41,345 bases of DNA. Origin: Pullulanibacillus camelliae. GTDB lineage: Bacteria; Bacillota; Bacilli; Bacillales; Sporolactobacillaceae. Positions 1-8,860 of the stretch are shown one piece after another; position 1 is the stretch's first letter; each line of letters opens with the position of its first letter. The notes under the pieces are model-generated. The model searched no databases and had not been told where the DNA came from. It saw only the letters and a list, made by a program, of their open reading frames with translations. Location of the stretch: positions 38,493 to 79,837 of the forward strand of contig NZ_BMIR01000020.1 of assembly GCF_014642655.1 (NCBI RefSeq). Reading direction: 5' to 3'. Made by a program: the position numbers and the translations under genes.

Positions 1-32
1 TGATTAGGAAATTTCCCCCTCAGATTTGTTCT

Positions 33-335
33 CTATTTGGAAGCTTCGAGTTTTATTTGTTATTTTCAGTGAAGCTTTTGTTAAAACGTGCATCCCTTTT
101 GTAGCGTTACTCCAGGCTTTTGCTAACTTAACCCAACCTTTTGTCACGCCCGCACTTGGATTCGGAAGCTTGAACCTCGGATTTGTTTTCTATTTGGAAA
201 CTTCAGGGGGGTTTGTTATTTTGGTCGAGGCTTTTGTTAAAATGGTCGCGCCTTTTGTTCCCTTGCAACCGGCATTTGTGCTCTTGGCTCTCTCTTTTGT
301 TACGTTTAGGATACGATTTGGAAGCTTCTCTCACC
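33..335. repeat. Imperfect 21-bp tandem array (CTTTTGT-type motif, about 14 units)
   Basis: A motif close to CTTTTGTT recurs in exact 21-base register at 33, 54, 75, 96, 117, 138, 159, 180 and 201. After one 9-base slip it continues at 231, 252, 273, 294 and 315. The rest of each unit is variable. One plus frame (8-340) stays open and would give a heptapeptide repeat of the type [A/P]-F-V-x4, but it has no ATG, no Shine-Dalgarno sequence and only a TTG at 26. On the minus strand the same units read as x4-T-K-[G/A] with one TAG. The slip is a multiple of three, which is compatible with a decayed or real repetitive reading frame, but I do not call a gene. Confidence 0.8.
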
Positions 336-404
336 AATAGATGGCTTTGCTGGGCAAGGTGATTGGCGTAGAACTCACTCCGAAAAATTGTATACTTTCA
401 GATA

Positions 405-435
405 GTGTAAAAAACAAGCCATATGGCTTGTTTTT
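405..435 (-). terminator. Intrinsic terminator of the coaE operon
   Basis: A perfect inverted repeat with 10-base arms (411-420 and 425-434) and an ATAT loop gives a stem ending in a T run when read on the minus strand. It lies directly after the coaE stop codon. The symmetric A/T flanks make it potentially bidirectional. Confidence 0.85.
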
Positions 436-1026
436 CTAAGAGAGCCAGCTTTGTAAAATAGCATCTAATTGCTGCTCAGTCTCTTCTCTTGTTCTGCTAT
501 TATCAATGAACCGGTCAGCCCATTGTTTTTTCTTTTCCAAAGAAAGCTGTGTTTTAATGCGCTGTTCAGCTTCACTCTGAGTCAAATCATCTCTTGCCAT
601 TAAACGTTCAAGCTGAAGCGCATAGGGCACATAGACAACAAGAGTTTTATCCACCCAATCGTTCAGCTTGCTTTCAAATAAAAGCGGAATATCCAGCACA
701 ATCGCTGGTGCCTGTTCTTGTTCATAAGCCGCAACCCTTTCAAGCATATAGCGGCGAACTTCTGGATGCACCATACGATTTAACTTCAAGCGATCTGCCT
801 CATTAGCAAAAATCCTTTGGCCTAATTTCTTGCGGTTGAGTGTTTGATCCTCGAGTAGGATTTCTTCTCCAAAATAAGCAACAATTTGCTCATAAGCCTT
901 TTGACCAGGCTCAACAACCTTCCTTGCCGCTACATCTGCATCAACAACAGGAATGGCACGTTCACGAAGCATGTTGGCAACGGTGCTTTTACCACTGGCG
1001 ATTCCTCCTGTTAAGCCAATTCTCAT
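436..1026 (-). CDS. coaE: Dephospho-CoA kinase
   Basis: This enzyme phosphorylates the ribose 3'-OH of dephospho-CoA, the last step of coenzyme A synthesis in the cytosol. The 196-residue product starts MRIGLTGGIASGKST, a P-loop (GGIASGKS). It continues with the DADVAAR segment and the HPEVRR motif expected for the CoaE family, at normal family length. A longer TTG-initiated reading to 1056 exists, but it runs into the end of mutM. ATG at 1026 has GGAGG eight bases upstream and is preferred. The gene follows mutM by five bases, so mutM and coaE are very probably co-transcribed with polA, as in B. subtilis. The call is secure. Confidence 0.95.
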   Translation of the reverse strand: MRIGLTGGIASGKSTVANMLRERAIPVVDADVAARKVVEPGQKAYEQIVAYFGEEILLEDQTLNRKKLGQRIFANEADRLKLNRMVHPEVRRYMLERVAAYEQEQAPAIVLDIPLLFESKLNDWVDKTLVVYVPYALQLERLMARDDLTQSEAEQRIKTQLSLEKKKQWADRFIDNSRTREETEQQLDAILQSWLS

Positions 1027-1031
1027 TGGAC

Positions 1032-1859
1032 TTACCTCCTCTGGCATACAGGACAATAATGCGTGCCTCGCCCTGCGACTTTTATCTTTTCTATCGGTGT
1101 CCCACAGTGTTTACAGTGTTCACCCTTTCTGTCATAAACAAATAAACTGTGCTGGAACATTCCCATTCGTCCCTGACCATTTAAATAGGTTCGAACAGAG
1201 CTGCCTCCCTTTTCCACTGCTTCAGATAAAGTCGCACGAATACTATCAACAAGTCGTTTGATCTCTTCATCGGAAAGTGATTTGGCCACCGTTTTTGGAT
1301 GAATGCCCGCCCGAAACAAGGCTTCGTCTACATAAATATTACCAAGACCTACGAGCACATGTTGATCGAGTAGTACAGCTTTCACATTGCGCTCAGTATG
1401 AGCAAAAGCGTTTTGTAGTAATTCTTCATTAAATGCAGGATCTAGAGGTTCAGGTCCTAAATGAGCAAGCGGCGGACGCTTCCACTCTTCTCCCTTGAGA
1501 AACAAATGCATGGTACCAAATTTGCGGACATCACGATAAAACAATTGCGTGCCATCTGTAAATTGAAAGATAACATGCGTATGCTTATCAGGCACCACAT
1601 CCTCTGCTTCCAAAGAATAACGCCCTTCCATGCGCAGATGAGAGACGAGCACATAATCAGACAAGATAAAACGGATGAACTTGCCACGACGCTCAATATT
1701 TTGGAAGGTCTCCCCGCGCAGAAGCGTTTGAAATACTGCGCTATCTTCGGGTTCCTTTATAATTCTTGGCCAACGAACGATGACCTCTTCTATGGTTTTA
1801 CCAATGATCAAATGTTTCAGTGTTTCTTTGACTGTCTCTACTTCTGGTAATTCTGGCAT
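1032..1859 (-). CDS. mutM: Formamidopyrimidine-DNA glycosylase
   Basis: A bifunctional base-excision repair glycosylase/AP lyase that removes 8-oxoguanine and ring-opened purines. The 275-residue protein begins MPELPEV, and Pro2 is the family's catalytic nucleophile after Met removal. This fixes the start at 1859 rather than at a TTG two codons upstream. Glu3, a lysine in the RRGKFIRF segment near residue 58, and a C-terminal zinc finger (CKHC followed by CPVC) are all present, so the enzyme should be active. It sits between polA (24 bases upstream) and coaE (five bases downstream), the usual Bacillales arrangement and a functional pairing with the gap-filling polymerase. Confidence 0.96.
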   Translation of the reverse strand: MPELPEVETVKETLKHLIIGKTIEEVIVRWPRIIKEPEDSAVFQTLLRGETFQNIERRGKFIRFILSDYVLVSHLRMEGRYSLEAEDVVPDKHTHVIFQFTDGTQLFYRDVRKFGTMHLFLKGEEWKRPPLAHLGPEPLDPAFNEELLQNAFAHTERNVKAVLLDQHVLVGLGNIYVDEALFRAGIHPKTVAKSLSDEEIKRLVDSIRATLSEAVEKGGSSVRTYLNGQGRMGMFQHSLFVYDRKGEHCKHCGTPIEKIKVAGRGTHYCPVCQRR

Positions 1860-1883
1860 GTCCAATCCCTTTCTTACCGATCG

Positions 1884-4514
1884 TTATTTGGCATCGTACC
1901 AAGTCTGTCCATAGGAAGCCTCAACCTTGAGTGGTACCTTAAGTGCCTTGGCATTCTCCATCACTTCTGGAACAATGATCTTCAGCCTGTCTATCTCATG
2001 CTTAGGTGCTTCAAAGATCAGTTCATCGTGAACCTGTAGCAGCATATTGGCTTCCAATTGCTCTTCTTTAAGACGCTCAGCCATGCTGACCATGGCCAAT
2101 TTAATGATATCAGCTGCTGAACCTTGAATCGGTGTATTCATCGCTGTACGCTCAGCAAAACTGCGACGATTAAAATTTCGACTTGTGATTTCAGGTAAAT
2201 AACGGCGACGATGTAAAAGTGTGGTCACATAACCATCATGCTTTGCCTGTTGTACGATCTCTGTCATATACCGTCTGACTCCAGGATAGCTATCGAGATA
2301 TTTTTCAATAAATTCTCCTGCTTCCTTTCGAGTAATACCAAGGCTTTGTGACAGCCCATAATCACTGATACCATAAACAATCCCGAAATTAACCGCTTTT
2401 GCATGCCGACGCATGAGCGAAGTCACTTCACCTTCAGCAACACCAAACACATCCATGGCTGTTTTCGTATGAATGTCCATATCCTCTTTAAAAGCTTTAA
2501 TCAAATTCTCGTCTTCAGCGATATGAGCAAGTACGCGCAATTCAATCTGCGAATAGTCGGCCGCAAACATCATCCAATCTTTTTTCGATGGAATGAATGC
2601 TTTACGAATCTTTCTTCCTTCTTCTAAACGAATTGGGATATTTTGCAAATTAGGATCTGTTGAGCTTAAGCGGCCGGTCTGTGTCAAGGCTTGGCGATAC
2701 AATGTATGAATCTTACCTGTTTTCGGATGGATCACTTTAAGCAAGCCTTCAATATAAGTAGAATTCAGCTTACCAAGCTGACGATATTCTAAAATCTTAT
2801 CGATAATTTCATGATGACCTTGAAGCTTTTCAAGAACATCTGCCGAGGTAGAATACCCTGTCTTAGTCTTCTTAATCACAGGGAGATTCATCTTCTCAAA
2901 TAAAATTTCACCCAGCTGCTTGGGCGAATTAATATTAAATTCTGTACCAGCTAAAGCATGAATATGCTTTTCAAGCTGAATGAGCTTATCATTCAATTCA
3001 ACGCCCATGTCTTTTAAAGTCGTCTCGCTGATGTCGACGCCTTTAAACTCCATTTCACCTAATACATCGGCCAATGGCATCTCAAGCTCATAAAAGAGAC
3101 TGGATTGATGGTTCTCCTCAAGCTCTTCTGCTAATAGCGGTTCGAGCTCAAGCATTGCTTTTGCCTTCCGTGCCACGTGATCCGCTAGCTTGTCTTCATC
3201 AGGAATCTGTTGTTTTGCCCCTTTCCCATAAAAAGCTTCATCAGAATAAACGTATTTGATGTCACGACGCTTTGCAATAGCTGCTAAATCATGGTTAGAT
3301 TCCGAAGGATCGATCAGGTAGGAAGCAAGCGTGATGTCAAAGTGTACGCCCTTCAACTCCAGCCCCTGCCATTTTAAGGCGACACGATCGCGTTTTCTAT
3401 CATAAACAATTTTTCTCGTTGTCTCATCTTGCAGCCAGCTTTTAAAACGCTCTGAAGAAAAAGCGACATCTTTTGGAACAAAATAACAGCCTTTTTCATT
3501 GGCCAGACCGAATCCAAGAATCTCAGCGTAATGATAGTTTTCCTCTAGGATTTCAACTGTAAGCGCACTTTCCTTCAACAATAGAGAATCTTCGATCGTC
3601 GTCAACACTTCAGATTTAACTTCAATCTCTTGGCTTTCTCCAGCAATCGTTTCCTCGAAACCAATACGATTGAGCAAGGAAGAGAATTCAAGCTCCTTGA
3701 ACAATTCACTCAGCTCTTGAGAAAAGGTTTGCTGATAGGTTAAACGATCCAACTCGATGTCCACTGGTGCATGAATATCGATCGTTGCCAGCTGCTTACT
3801 CATCACTGCTTGATCCTGATTTGCCTCAAGCTTCTCCTTAAGCTTTTTACCAGAAACTGCTTCTAAGTCTTCAAAAACGGCTTCTAAGGAGCCAAATTGT
3901 TTAAGCAGCTTGATCGCTGTCTTTTCTCCTACTCCCGGAACTCCCGGAATATTGTCAGAAGAATCACCCATAAAGCCTTTTAGGTCAATGATGCGGATCG
4001 GTTCAATCTCATAGCGTTCAAATACCTTTGCTGCATCATAATCATCCATATCCGTAATCCCTTTTCTCGTGAGACTCACTGTCACCTTATCATCCACAAG
4101 CTGTAAGAGATCTTTATCACCTGTGACGACCTTTGTTGTCCAGCCCTTCTGCTGCGCCTGTTTTGAGAGTGTGCCAATGATGTCATCGGCTTCGTATTGA
4201 TCTTTTTCATAATGCTGGATACCCATAAGATCAAGAAGCTCACGAATTAAAGGAAGCTGCTCGGATAATTCTGGCGGTGTTTTTTGCCGCGTTCCTTTGT
4301 ACTCTTTATACGTTTTATGTCGAAAAGTGGTTTTCCCTGCATCAAAAGCAACCAGAAGATGCGTAGGTTTTTCTGTTTCAATAATCTTAAGTAGCATGGT
4401 TGTAAAACCATAAACGGCATTCGTATAAACACCTTTATCATTATTCAAGAGCGGTAAAGCAAAAAAGGCACGATAAGCAATCCCACTGCCATCAATTAAA
4501 ACAAGCTTCTTCAT
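1884..4514 (-). CDS. polA: DNA polymerase I
   Basis: A repair and Okazaki-fragment-processing polymerase. The 876-residue product has an N-terminal 5'-3' exonuclease domain (about 1-290, starting MKKLVLIDGSGIAYRAFF, with the YEADDIIGT motif). A central 3'-5' exonuclease-like domain lacks the usual DTET metal-binding motif near residue 330, so proofreading is probably lost, as known for Bacillus and Geobacillus Pol I. The C-terminal family A polymerase domain has motif A (DYSQIELR, about 655), motif B (RRHAKAVNFGIVYG, about 715) and motif C (VHDELIFE, about 830). ATG at 4514 has AAAGGAGAG at good spacing; a GTG two codons upstream would overlap that site. In B. subtilis phoPR lies upstream; here there is only an intergenic repeat. 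Confidence 0.97.
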   Translation of the reverse strand: MKKLVLIDGSGIAYRAFFALPLLNNDKGVYTNAVYGFTTMLLKIIETEKPTHLLVAFDAGKTTFRHKTYKEYKGTRQKTPPELSEQLPLIRELLDLMGIQHYEKDQYEADDIIGTLSKQAQQKGWTTKVVTGDKDLLQLVDDKVTVSLTRKGITDMDDYDAAKVFERYEIEPIRIIDLKGFMGDSSDNIPGVPGVGEKTAIKLLKQFGSLEAVFEDLEAVSGKKLKEKLEANQDQAVMSKQLATIDIHAPVDIELDRLTYQQTFSQELSELFKELEFSSLLNRIGFEETIAGESQEIEVKSEVLTTIEDSLLLKESALTVEILEENYHYAEILGFGLANEKGCYFVPKDVAFSSERFKSWLQDETTRKIVYDRKRDRVALKWQGLELKGVHFDITLASYLIDPSESNHDLAAIAKRRDIKYVYSDEAFYGKGAKQQIPDEDKLADHVARKAKAMLELEPLLAEELEENHQSSLFYELEMPLADVLGEMEFKGVDISETTLKDMGVELNDKLIQLEKHIHALAGTEFNINSPKQLGEILFEKMNLPVIKKTKTGYSTSADVLEKLQGHHEIIDKILEYRQLGKLNSTYIEGLLKVIHPKTGKIHTLYRQALTQTGRLSSTDPNLQNIPIRLEEGRKIRKAFIPSKKDWMMFAADYSQIELRVLAHIAEDENLIKAFKEDMDIHTKTAMDVFGVAEGEVTSLMRRHAKAVNFGIVYGISDYGLSQSLGITRKEAGEFIEKYLDSYPGVRRYMTEIVQQAKHDGYVTTLLHRRRYLPEITSRNFNRRSFAERTAMNTPIQGSAADIIKLAMVSMAERLKEEQLEANMLLQVHDELIFEAPKHEIDRLKIIVPEVMENAKALKVPLKVEASYGQTWYDAK

Positions 4515-4657
4515 AAACACTCTCCTTTAGAAAACGTGGCTTGTACTCGATCACTTCGCCTAATAAACCTAAGCCTGATGCTTACCTTTTAAAGATAGCA
4601 TTTAAGCGAAATGACGTACTTTTTATAAACTATCTATCGATCTGAACCTCTGTTCTC

Positions 4658-4686
4658 ATCATACACTTTTTCCGTCCTCGTTTAAA
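4658..4686 (-). promoter_or_regulatory. Candidate sigma-A promoter for polA-mutM-coaE
   Basis: Read on the minus strand, TTTAAA (4681-4686) and TATGAT (4658-4663) are separated by 17 bases, about 145 bases upstream of the polA start. The -35 box matches the consensus at four of six positions. This is a pattern match only. Confidence 0.4.
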
Positions 4687-4769
4687 GAAAGAGATGATAT
4701 AAATGCTATAAAGCTTAGCGAATCCCTTTCATCTTTGCTTCGGGTTAAGCAATCTTCGAGGCAGAAATT

Positions 4770-4799
4770 CCAGACCTCTAAAAAAAAGGGGAGGCCTGG
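4770..4799. other. Hairpin in the polA-mdh intergenic region
   Basis: Nine-base arms (4770-4778 and 4791-4799, one mismatch) flank an A-rich loop. Its place between repeat copy 1 and the polA promoter would suit a termination or insulating element, but no T run follows the stem on either strand. Apart from this hairpin, the polA promoter and repeat copy 1, nothing else is visible in 4515-5250. Confidence 0.4.
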
Positions 4800-4856
4800 C
4801 ATTCAGTGCAAAAACATGCACGATCCACTCCATTGGCACTCAAAAATTTTATCATA

Positions 4857-5250
4857 AGAAAAACCGGGCGAAGAGCATGCCCGGTCCTTGTCCTTAGTAT
4901 AGAGCATCTTCCAATATGAAAGAGGCTTCGAGAGCCAACAAGTGGAGTGGAGCAGAAGGTGCGAGACTCCAACGGAACGGGGCCAGCGTTACTTCACGAA
5001 TAAACGTCGAGTTGTTCCGAGAAAGCTGACTTCGAAGCCATACGCGTAGACGCAGGAACAGGGAATTTTTTATCATAAATACCTTGGAACACAGATAAAC
5101 CATTCCAAAATGAGCGGAGACCACTAATGACGATCGACTAAAAACGGCACTCCGTGTGGCAACGCCGAAGCGTGAGCATGAGGAAAGCGAGGGGCCTGAA
5201 GGGGAAGCGCACATCGTCCTCATGACTAGAAATTTTATACTTGCTGATCT
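4857..5250 (-). repeat. Dispersed structured element, copy 1 (divergent core)
   Basis: Shares both ends with copies 2 and 3. The low-coordinate end has an ACCGGGC...GCCCGGT hairpin (about 4862-4884), which is a terminator with a T tail on the minus strand. Next comes a block ending in ATATGAAAGAGGCTTC. The high-coordinate end carries TCCTCATGAC and AAATTTTATACTT. The core differs: about 75-85 extra bases (roughly 5030-5110) have no counterpart in the other copies. A GGAAC...GTTCC hairpin is kept with a different interior. It lies just downstream of the mdh terminator. A 109-codon open frame across it (4894-5223, minus) has no recognisable product and I do not call it. Confidence 0.8.
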
Positions 5251-5252
5251 TT

Positions 5253-5289
5253 AAAAAAAACACCTCGCAAGCTTAAAGCCTGCGAGGCA
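5253..5289 (-). terminator. Intrinsic terminator after mdh
   Basis: Arms CCTCGCA (5263-5269) and TGCGAGG (5281-5287) are followed on the minus strand by eight T residues. It lies 23 bases after the mdh stop and ends the citZ-icd-mdh block. Confidence 0.92.
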
Positions 5290-5311
5290 CTTTTCTCTTA
5301 AGGGAATTTAT

Positions 5312-6247
5312 TTAAAGAACTGACATGACCTGTTTCACCGAATCAACAGATTTATCAAGTGCTGCTTTTTCTTCAGCCGTAAGTTCAAGCTCAATAATCT
5401 GTTCAAGACCATTGCCACCGAGGATGGTTGGTACGCCAAGATAAAGATCGTTGTAACCATATTCACCTTCAAGATATGCGATGGCTGGAAGCACGCGGCG
5501 TTGATCTTTCAGGATAGCTTCAGCCATTTCAGCAAGCGAAGCCGCTGGTGCATAATAGGCACTGCCATTTCCGAGAAGGCTGACGATTTCCCCGCCACCT
5601 TTACGTGTGCGCTCGACGATTGCCTCAATGCGATCTTTTGGAATTAATGTTTCCAAGGGTACCCCACCCGCATAAGAGTACCGAATCAGCGGCACCATAT
5701 CATCTCCATGTCCGCCAAGAACAAAACCGGTGATATCTTTAACAGAAAGGTTAAGCTCTTGTGCTACAAATGTACGGAAGCGCGCTGTATCAAGCACACC
5801 GGATTGACCGATCACACGGTTTTTAGGAAAGCCAGATTCTTTAAATACGGTGTAAGTCATCGCATCCGCTGGATTGGTTAGTACGATAATGGTGCAATCT
5901 GGTGAATGTTCAACGACATTTTTTGTAACGTCCTTCATGATTTTAGAGTTCGTATTCACAAGATCATCACGACTCATGCCAGGCTTTCGGGCAATCCCTG
6001 CAGTGATGATCACAAGATCTGAATCAGCCGTGTCTTTATAATCGGAGGTTCCTGTCACTTGAGCATCCGCACCAAAAACAGGTGTCGCTTCTAGCATATC
6101 AAGGGCTTTGCCCTTAGTCGGTTCTTCCATTTGTGGAATATCAACCAAAACAACATCTGCTAGTTCCTTCTGGGCAATGATAAAGGCCGTAGTCGCACCA
6201 GTGAACCCTGCACCGATAACGGATACTTTCTTTCTGTTAATTCCCAT
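5312..6247 (-). CDS. mdh: Malate dehydrogenase (NAD-dependent)
   Basis: Interconverts malate and oxaloacetate in the TCA cycle. The 311-residue protein is of the LDH-like MDH type. It has a GAGFTGAT nucleotide-binding loop (12-19), Asp36 expected to select [14 protein letters not shown] (Arg87 and Arg93, substrate binding and mobile loop), VLDTARFR (Asp153, Arg156) and the catalytic GGHGDDMVP (His180). An arginine at the substrate-specificity position supports malate rather than lactate. It starts at ATG with a G-rich ribosome site and follows icd by 17 bases, so citZ, icd and mdh probably form an operon closed by the terminator at 5253-5289. Confidence 0.96.
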   Translation of the reverse strand: MGINRKKVSVIGAGFTGATTAFIIAQKELADVVLVDIPQMEEPTKGKALDMLEATPVFGADAQVTGTSDYKDTADSDLVIITAGIARKPGMSRDDLVNTNSKIMKDVTKNVVEHSPDCTIIVLTNPADAMTYTVFKESGFPKNRVIGQSGVLDTARFRTFVAQELNLSVKDITGFVLGGHGDDMVPLIRYSYAGGVPLETLIPKDRIEAIVERTRKGGGEIVSLLGNGSAYYAPAASLAEMAEAILKDQRRVLPAIAYLEGEYGYNDLYLGVPTILGGNGLEQIIELELTAEEKAALDKSVDSVKQVMSVL

Positions 6248-6264
6248 TAAGATCCATCCCCTAA

Positions 6265-7533
6265 TTACATATTTTTAATGAGTTCATCACCGAATTCAGA
6301 GCATTTCACTTCTGTTGCACCTTCCATGAGACGTGCGAAGTCATAGGTCACCACTTTGCTTGCGATGGTTTTTTCCATAGACTTGATGATAAGATCAGCA
6401 GCTTCATTCCATTTTAAATGTTCAAGAAGAAGCACACCAGAAAGGATAACTGATGATGGGTTAACTTTATCCAATCCAGCATATTTAGGTGCTGTGCCAT
6501 GTGTTGCTTCGAAAATAGCATGTCCTGTTTCGTAGTTGATATTCGCACCTGGAGCGATACCAATACCACCGACTTGTGCCGCTAGAGCATCTGAAATGTA
6601 GTCACCATTAAGGTTCATTGTCGCAACCACATCAAATTCTTCTGGGCGAGTTAAGATTTGTTGCAAGAAGATATCCGCAATTGCGTCTTTGATGATGATC
6701 TTACCTTCAGCTTCAGCTTTTGATTGTGCAGCATTAGCAGCATCCTTGCCGTCCGCTTCTGCAATGCGATCATATTCAGCCCATGTAAAGACTTTGTCAC
6801 CAAATTCTTTTTCAGCCACTTCATAACCCCAGTTTTTAAAGGCACCTTCTGTGAACTTCATGATGTTCCCTTTATGAACTAAAGTCACGCTCTTACGGTT
6901 TTCATCAAGTGCGTATTGAATGGCTGCGCGCACAAGACGGGTCGTACCCTCTTGAGAAACAGGCTTAATACCGATACCAGAGGTTTCTGGGAAGCGAATC
7001 TTGTTAACGCCCATTTCGTTTTGAAGGAAGTCGATAACTTTTTTCACTTCTTCTGTGCCCTTGGCATATTCAATACCTGCATAAATATCTTCAGTATTTT
7101 CACGGAAGATGACCATATCCGTTTTTTCAGGATGTTTAACTGGTGAAGGCACCCCTTCAAAATAACGGACCGGACGTAAACATGTGAATAGATCCAATTC
7201 CTGACGAAGTGCAACGTTTAAGGAACGAATACCACCACCGATTGGGGTTGTAAGCGGTCCTTTGATTGCAATGATATAGTCACGAATAACATCTAAAGTT
7301 TCAGAAGGTAACCATTCACCTGTTTGATCGAAAGCCTTTTGTCCAGCGAGTACTTCTTTCCAGACAAGTTCCCTCTCGCCATTGTATGCTTTTTGTACAG
7401 CTGCTTCTAACACTCTTGAAGCAGATGCCCAGATATCAGGACCAGTGCCGTCACCTTCGATGAAAGGGATGATGGGTTTGTTAGGGACTTTAAGATTTCC
7501 ATTTTCTACAACAATGCGTTCTCCGTTTGCCAA
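6265..7533 (-). CDS. icd: Isocitrate dehydrogenase (NADP)
   Basis: Oxidatively decarboxylates isocitrate to 2-oxoglutarate. The 422-residue protein matches family length. [12 protein letters not shown] opens the fold. [13 protein letters not shown] (around 100-111, with Ser104, Asn106 and Arg110) and Arg120 bind isocitrate. The NADP site is in the segment with [11 protein letters not shown] near residue 345. The start is TTG, with AGGAGG nine bases upstream and no nearer ATG, so initiation is probably moderated. The 174-base gap from citZ contains a hairpin (7659-7690), so icd may also have its own promoter, as in B. subtilis. Confidence 0.96.
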   Translation of the reverse strand: MANGERIVVENGNLKVPNKPIIPFIEGDGTGPDIWASASRVLEAAVQKAYNGERELVWKEVLAGQKAFDQTGEWLPSETLDVIRDYIIAIKGPLTTPIGGGIRSLNVALRQELDLFTCLRPVRYFEGVPSPVKHPEKTDMVIFRENTEDIYAGIEYAKGTEEVKKVIDFLQNEMGVNKIRFPETSGIGIKPVSQEGTTRLVRAAIQYALDENRKSVTLVHKGNIMKFTEGAFKNWGYEVAEKEFGDKVFTWAEYDRIAEADGKDAANAAQSKAEAEGKIIIKDAIADIFLQQILTRPEEFDVVATMNLNGDYISDALAAQVGGIGIAPGANINYETGHAIFEATHGTAPKYAGLDKVNPSSVILSGVLLLEHLKWNEAADLIIKSMEKTIASKVVTYDFARLMEGATEVKCSEFGDELIKNM

Positions 7534-7658
7534 CTTGAATGACCTCCTATGTAGTAAGTAAATTAATTATTGCTCAAGCAAAAAACAAGCGAGGAGGCCT
7601 TCATCTTAAGAAGCGATGAATGTATAAGCCTTCCTTACTGTTTTTGCTCATTATAACA

Positions 7659-7690
7659 AGCGGTTTCTATAATAGAAACTGATAACCGCT
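7659..7690 (-). other. Hairpin in the citZ-icd intergenic region
   Basis: AGCGG-TTTCTA pairs with TAGAAA-CCGCT, leaving a seven-base bulge, directly after the citZ stop. Only a short AT-rich tail with TATAAT follows on the minus strand. It could be a weak terminator, an RNA-stability element limiting read-through into icd, or flank an icd promoter. Confidence 0.5.
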
Positions 7691-7707
7691 AACTTAACTT
7701 TATCAAA

Positions 7708-8826
7708 TTATTTACGATCTTCAATAGCAACATATTCTTGATGCTCCGGTCCAACATACTCAGCACGTGGACGGATAAGACGATTATTTGCATATTGTTC
7801 AAGAATATGTGCGAGCCAACCCGACACACGGCTCACTGCAAAAATAGGTGTAAAGATATCATGTGGAATACCTAAGCTATGATACATGCTTGCGGAATAG
7901 AAGTCGACGTTTGGAAGCAATCCTTTTTCTTTAGAAACTATCTCTTCCATTTTCACAGACATGTTGTACCATTTTGGCTCCCCACTAATTTCCGTTAGCT
8001 GACGAGACATTTCTCTAAGATGCTTGGCACGTGGATCCCCATCTTTATAGACACGGTGTCCAAATCCCATGATTTTTTCTTTATTAGCAAAAGCATTTTC
8101 AAGATAAGGTTCAACCTTATCCTCTGAGCCAATTTCAGTGAGCATTTTCATAACCCGTTCATTAGCCCCACCATGTAATGGCCCTTTTAAGGCACTGATC
8201 GCTGCAGTAATACCGGAATACACATCGGATAATGTAGCAACGCAAACGCGTGCAGTGAAAGTGGACGCATTAAGCTCATGATCAGCGTGAAGAATGAGTG
8301 CTTTGTTAAACGCTTCAACTTCAACACTATTAGGTTCACGATCAAATAGCATGTAAAGGAAATTGGCTGCAAAGCTTAAATCATTGCGCGGTGCGACGGG
8401 TTCTTTACCGTCACGGATGCGAGTAAACCCTGCGACAATGGCTGGTAATTTTGCTTGTAATCGAAGCGCTTTACGTTTATTCGCTTCTTCAGTCATTTCA
8501 TCCGCTTCAGCATCATATAAGCCAAGAACAGATACCACACTCCGCAGTACAGCCATTGGATGGACACCTTGAAGAGGAAAGCTTTTAATTTGTTCAAAAA
8601 CTTCACTTGGTACAACCATTTCTTCAAGCAATTCTTTTCTAAATGCATCTAATTCTGATTGATTGGGAAGTTTATCATTCCACAAAAGATAGACAACTTC
8701 TTCAAAAGTTGATTTTTCAGCGAGATCATCAATATTATAGCCTTTGTATGTAAGTACGCCGTTAATAATTGAACTCACTGCAGAAGTCGTTGCTACAACG
8801 CCTTCTAATCCTCCTGTTGATGGCAA
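7708..8826 (-). CDS. citZ: Citrate synthase
   Basis: Condenses oxaloacetate and acetyl-CoA to citrate. The 372-residue protein is a short (type II-like, Gram-positive) citrate synthase starting PSTGGLEGVVATTSAVS after the initiator. Catalytic residues are visible in GPLHGGANERV (first His), GFGHRVYKDGDPRAKHL (second His) and NVDFYSASMY (Asp). The start is TTG with AAGGAGG eight bases upstream; a start at this position matches the B. subtilis CitZ N-terminus as I recall it. A well-formed promoter lies at 8917-8945. It heads the citZ-icd-mdh cluster. Confidence 0.96.
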   Translation of the reverse strand: MPSTGGLEGVVATTSAVSSIINGVLTYKGYNIDDLAEKSTFEEVVYLLWNDKLPNQSELDAFRKELLEEMVVPSEVFEQIKSFPLQGVHPMAVLRSVVSVLGLYDAEADEMTEEANKRKALRLQAKLPAIVAGFTRIRDGKEPVAPRNDLSFAANFLYMLFDREPNSVEVEAFNKALILHADHELNASTFTARVCVATLSDVYSGITAAISALKGPLHGGANERVMKMLTEIGSEDKVEPYLENAFANKEKIMGFGHRVYKDGDPRAKHLREMSRQLTEISGEPKWYNMSVKMEEIVSKEKGLLPNVDFYSASMYHSLGIPHDIFTPIFAVSRVSGWLAHILEQYANNRLIRPRAEYVGPEHQEYVAIEDRK

Positions 8827-8860
8827 TCTAATCTCCTCCTTAAGAGCTTACATTTTTTTC

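Noticed and set aside
26-340. A 104-codon plus-strand frame over the 21-bp array
   Set aside because: It starts at TTG without a ribosome site, and the composition reflects the repeat. I report the array rather than a gene.
4894-5223. A 109-codon minus-strand frame across repeat copy 1
   Set aside because: It spans a non-coding repeat whose other copies do not keep the frame, and the Ser/Arg-rich product matches nothing recognisable.
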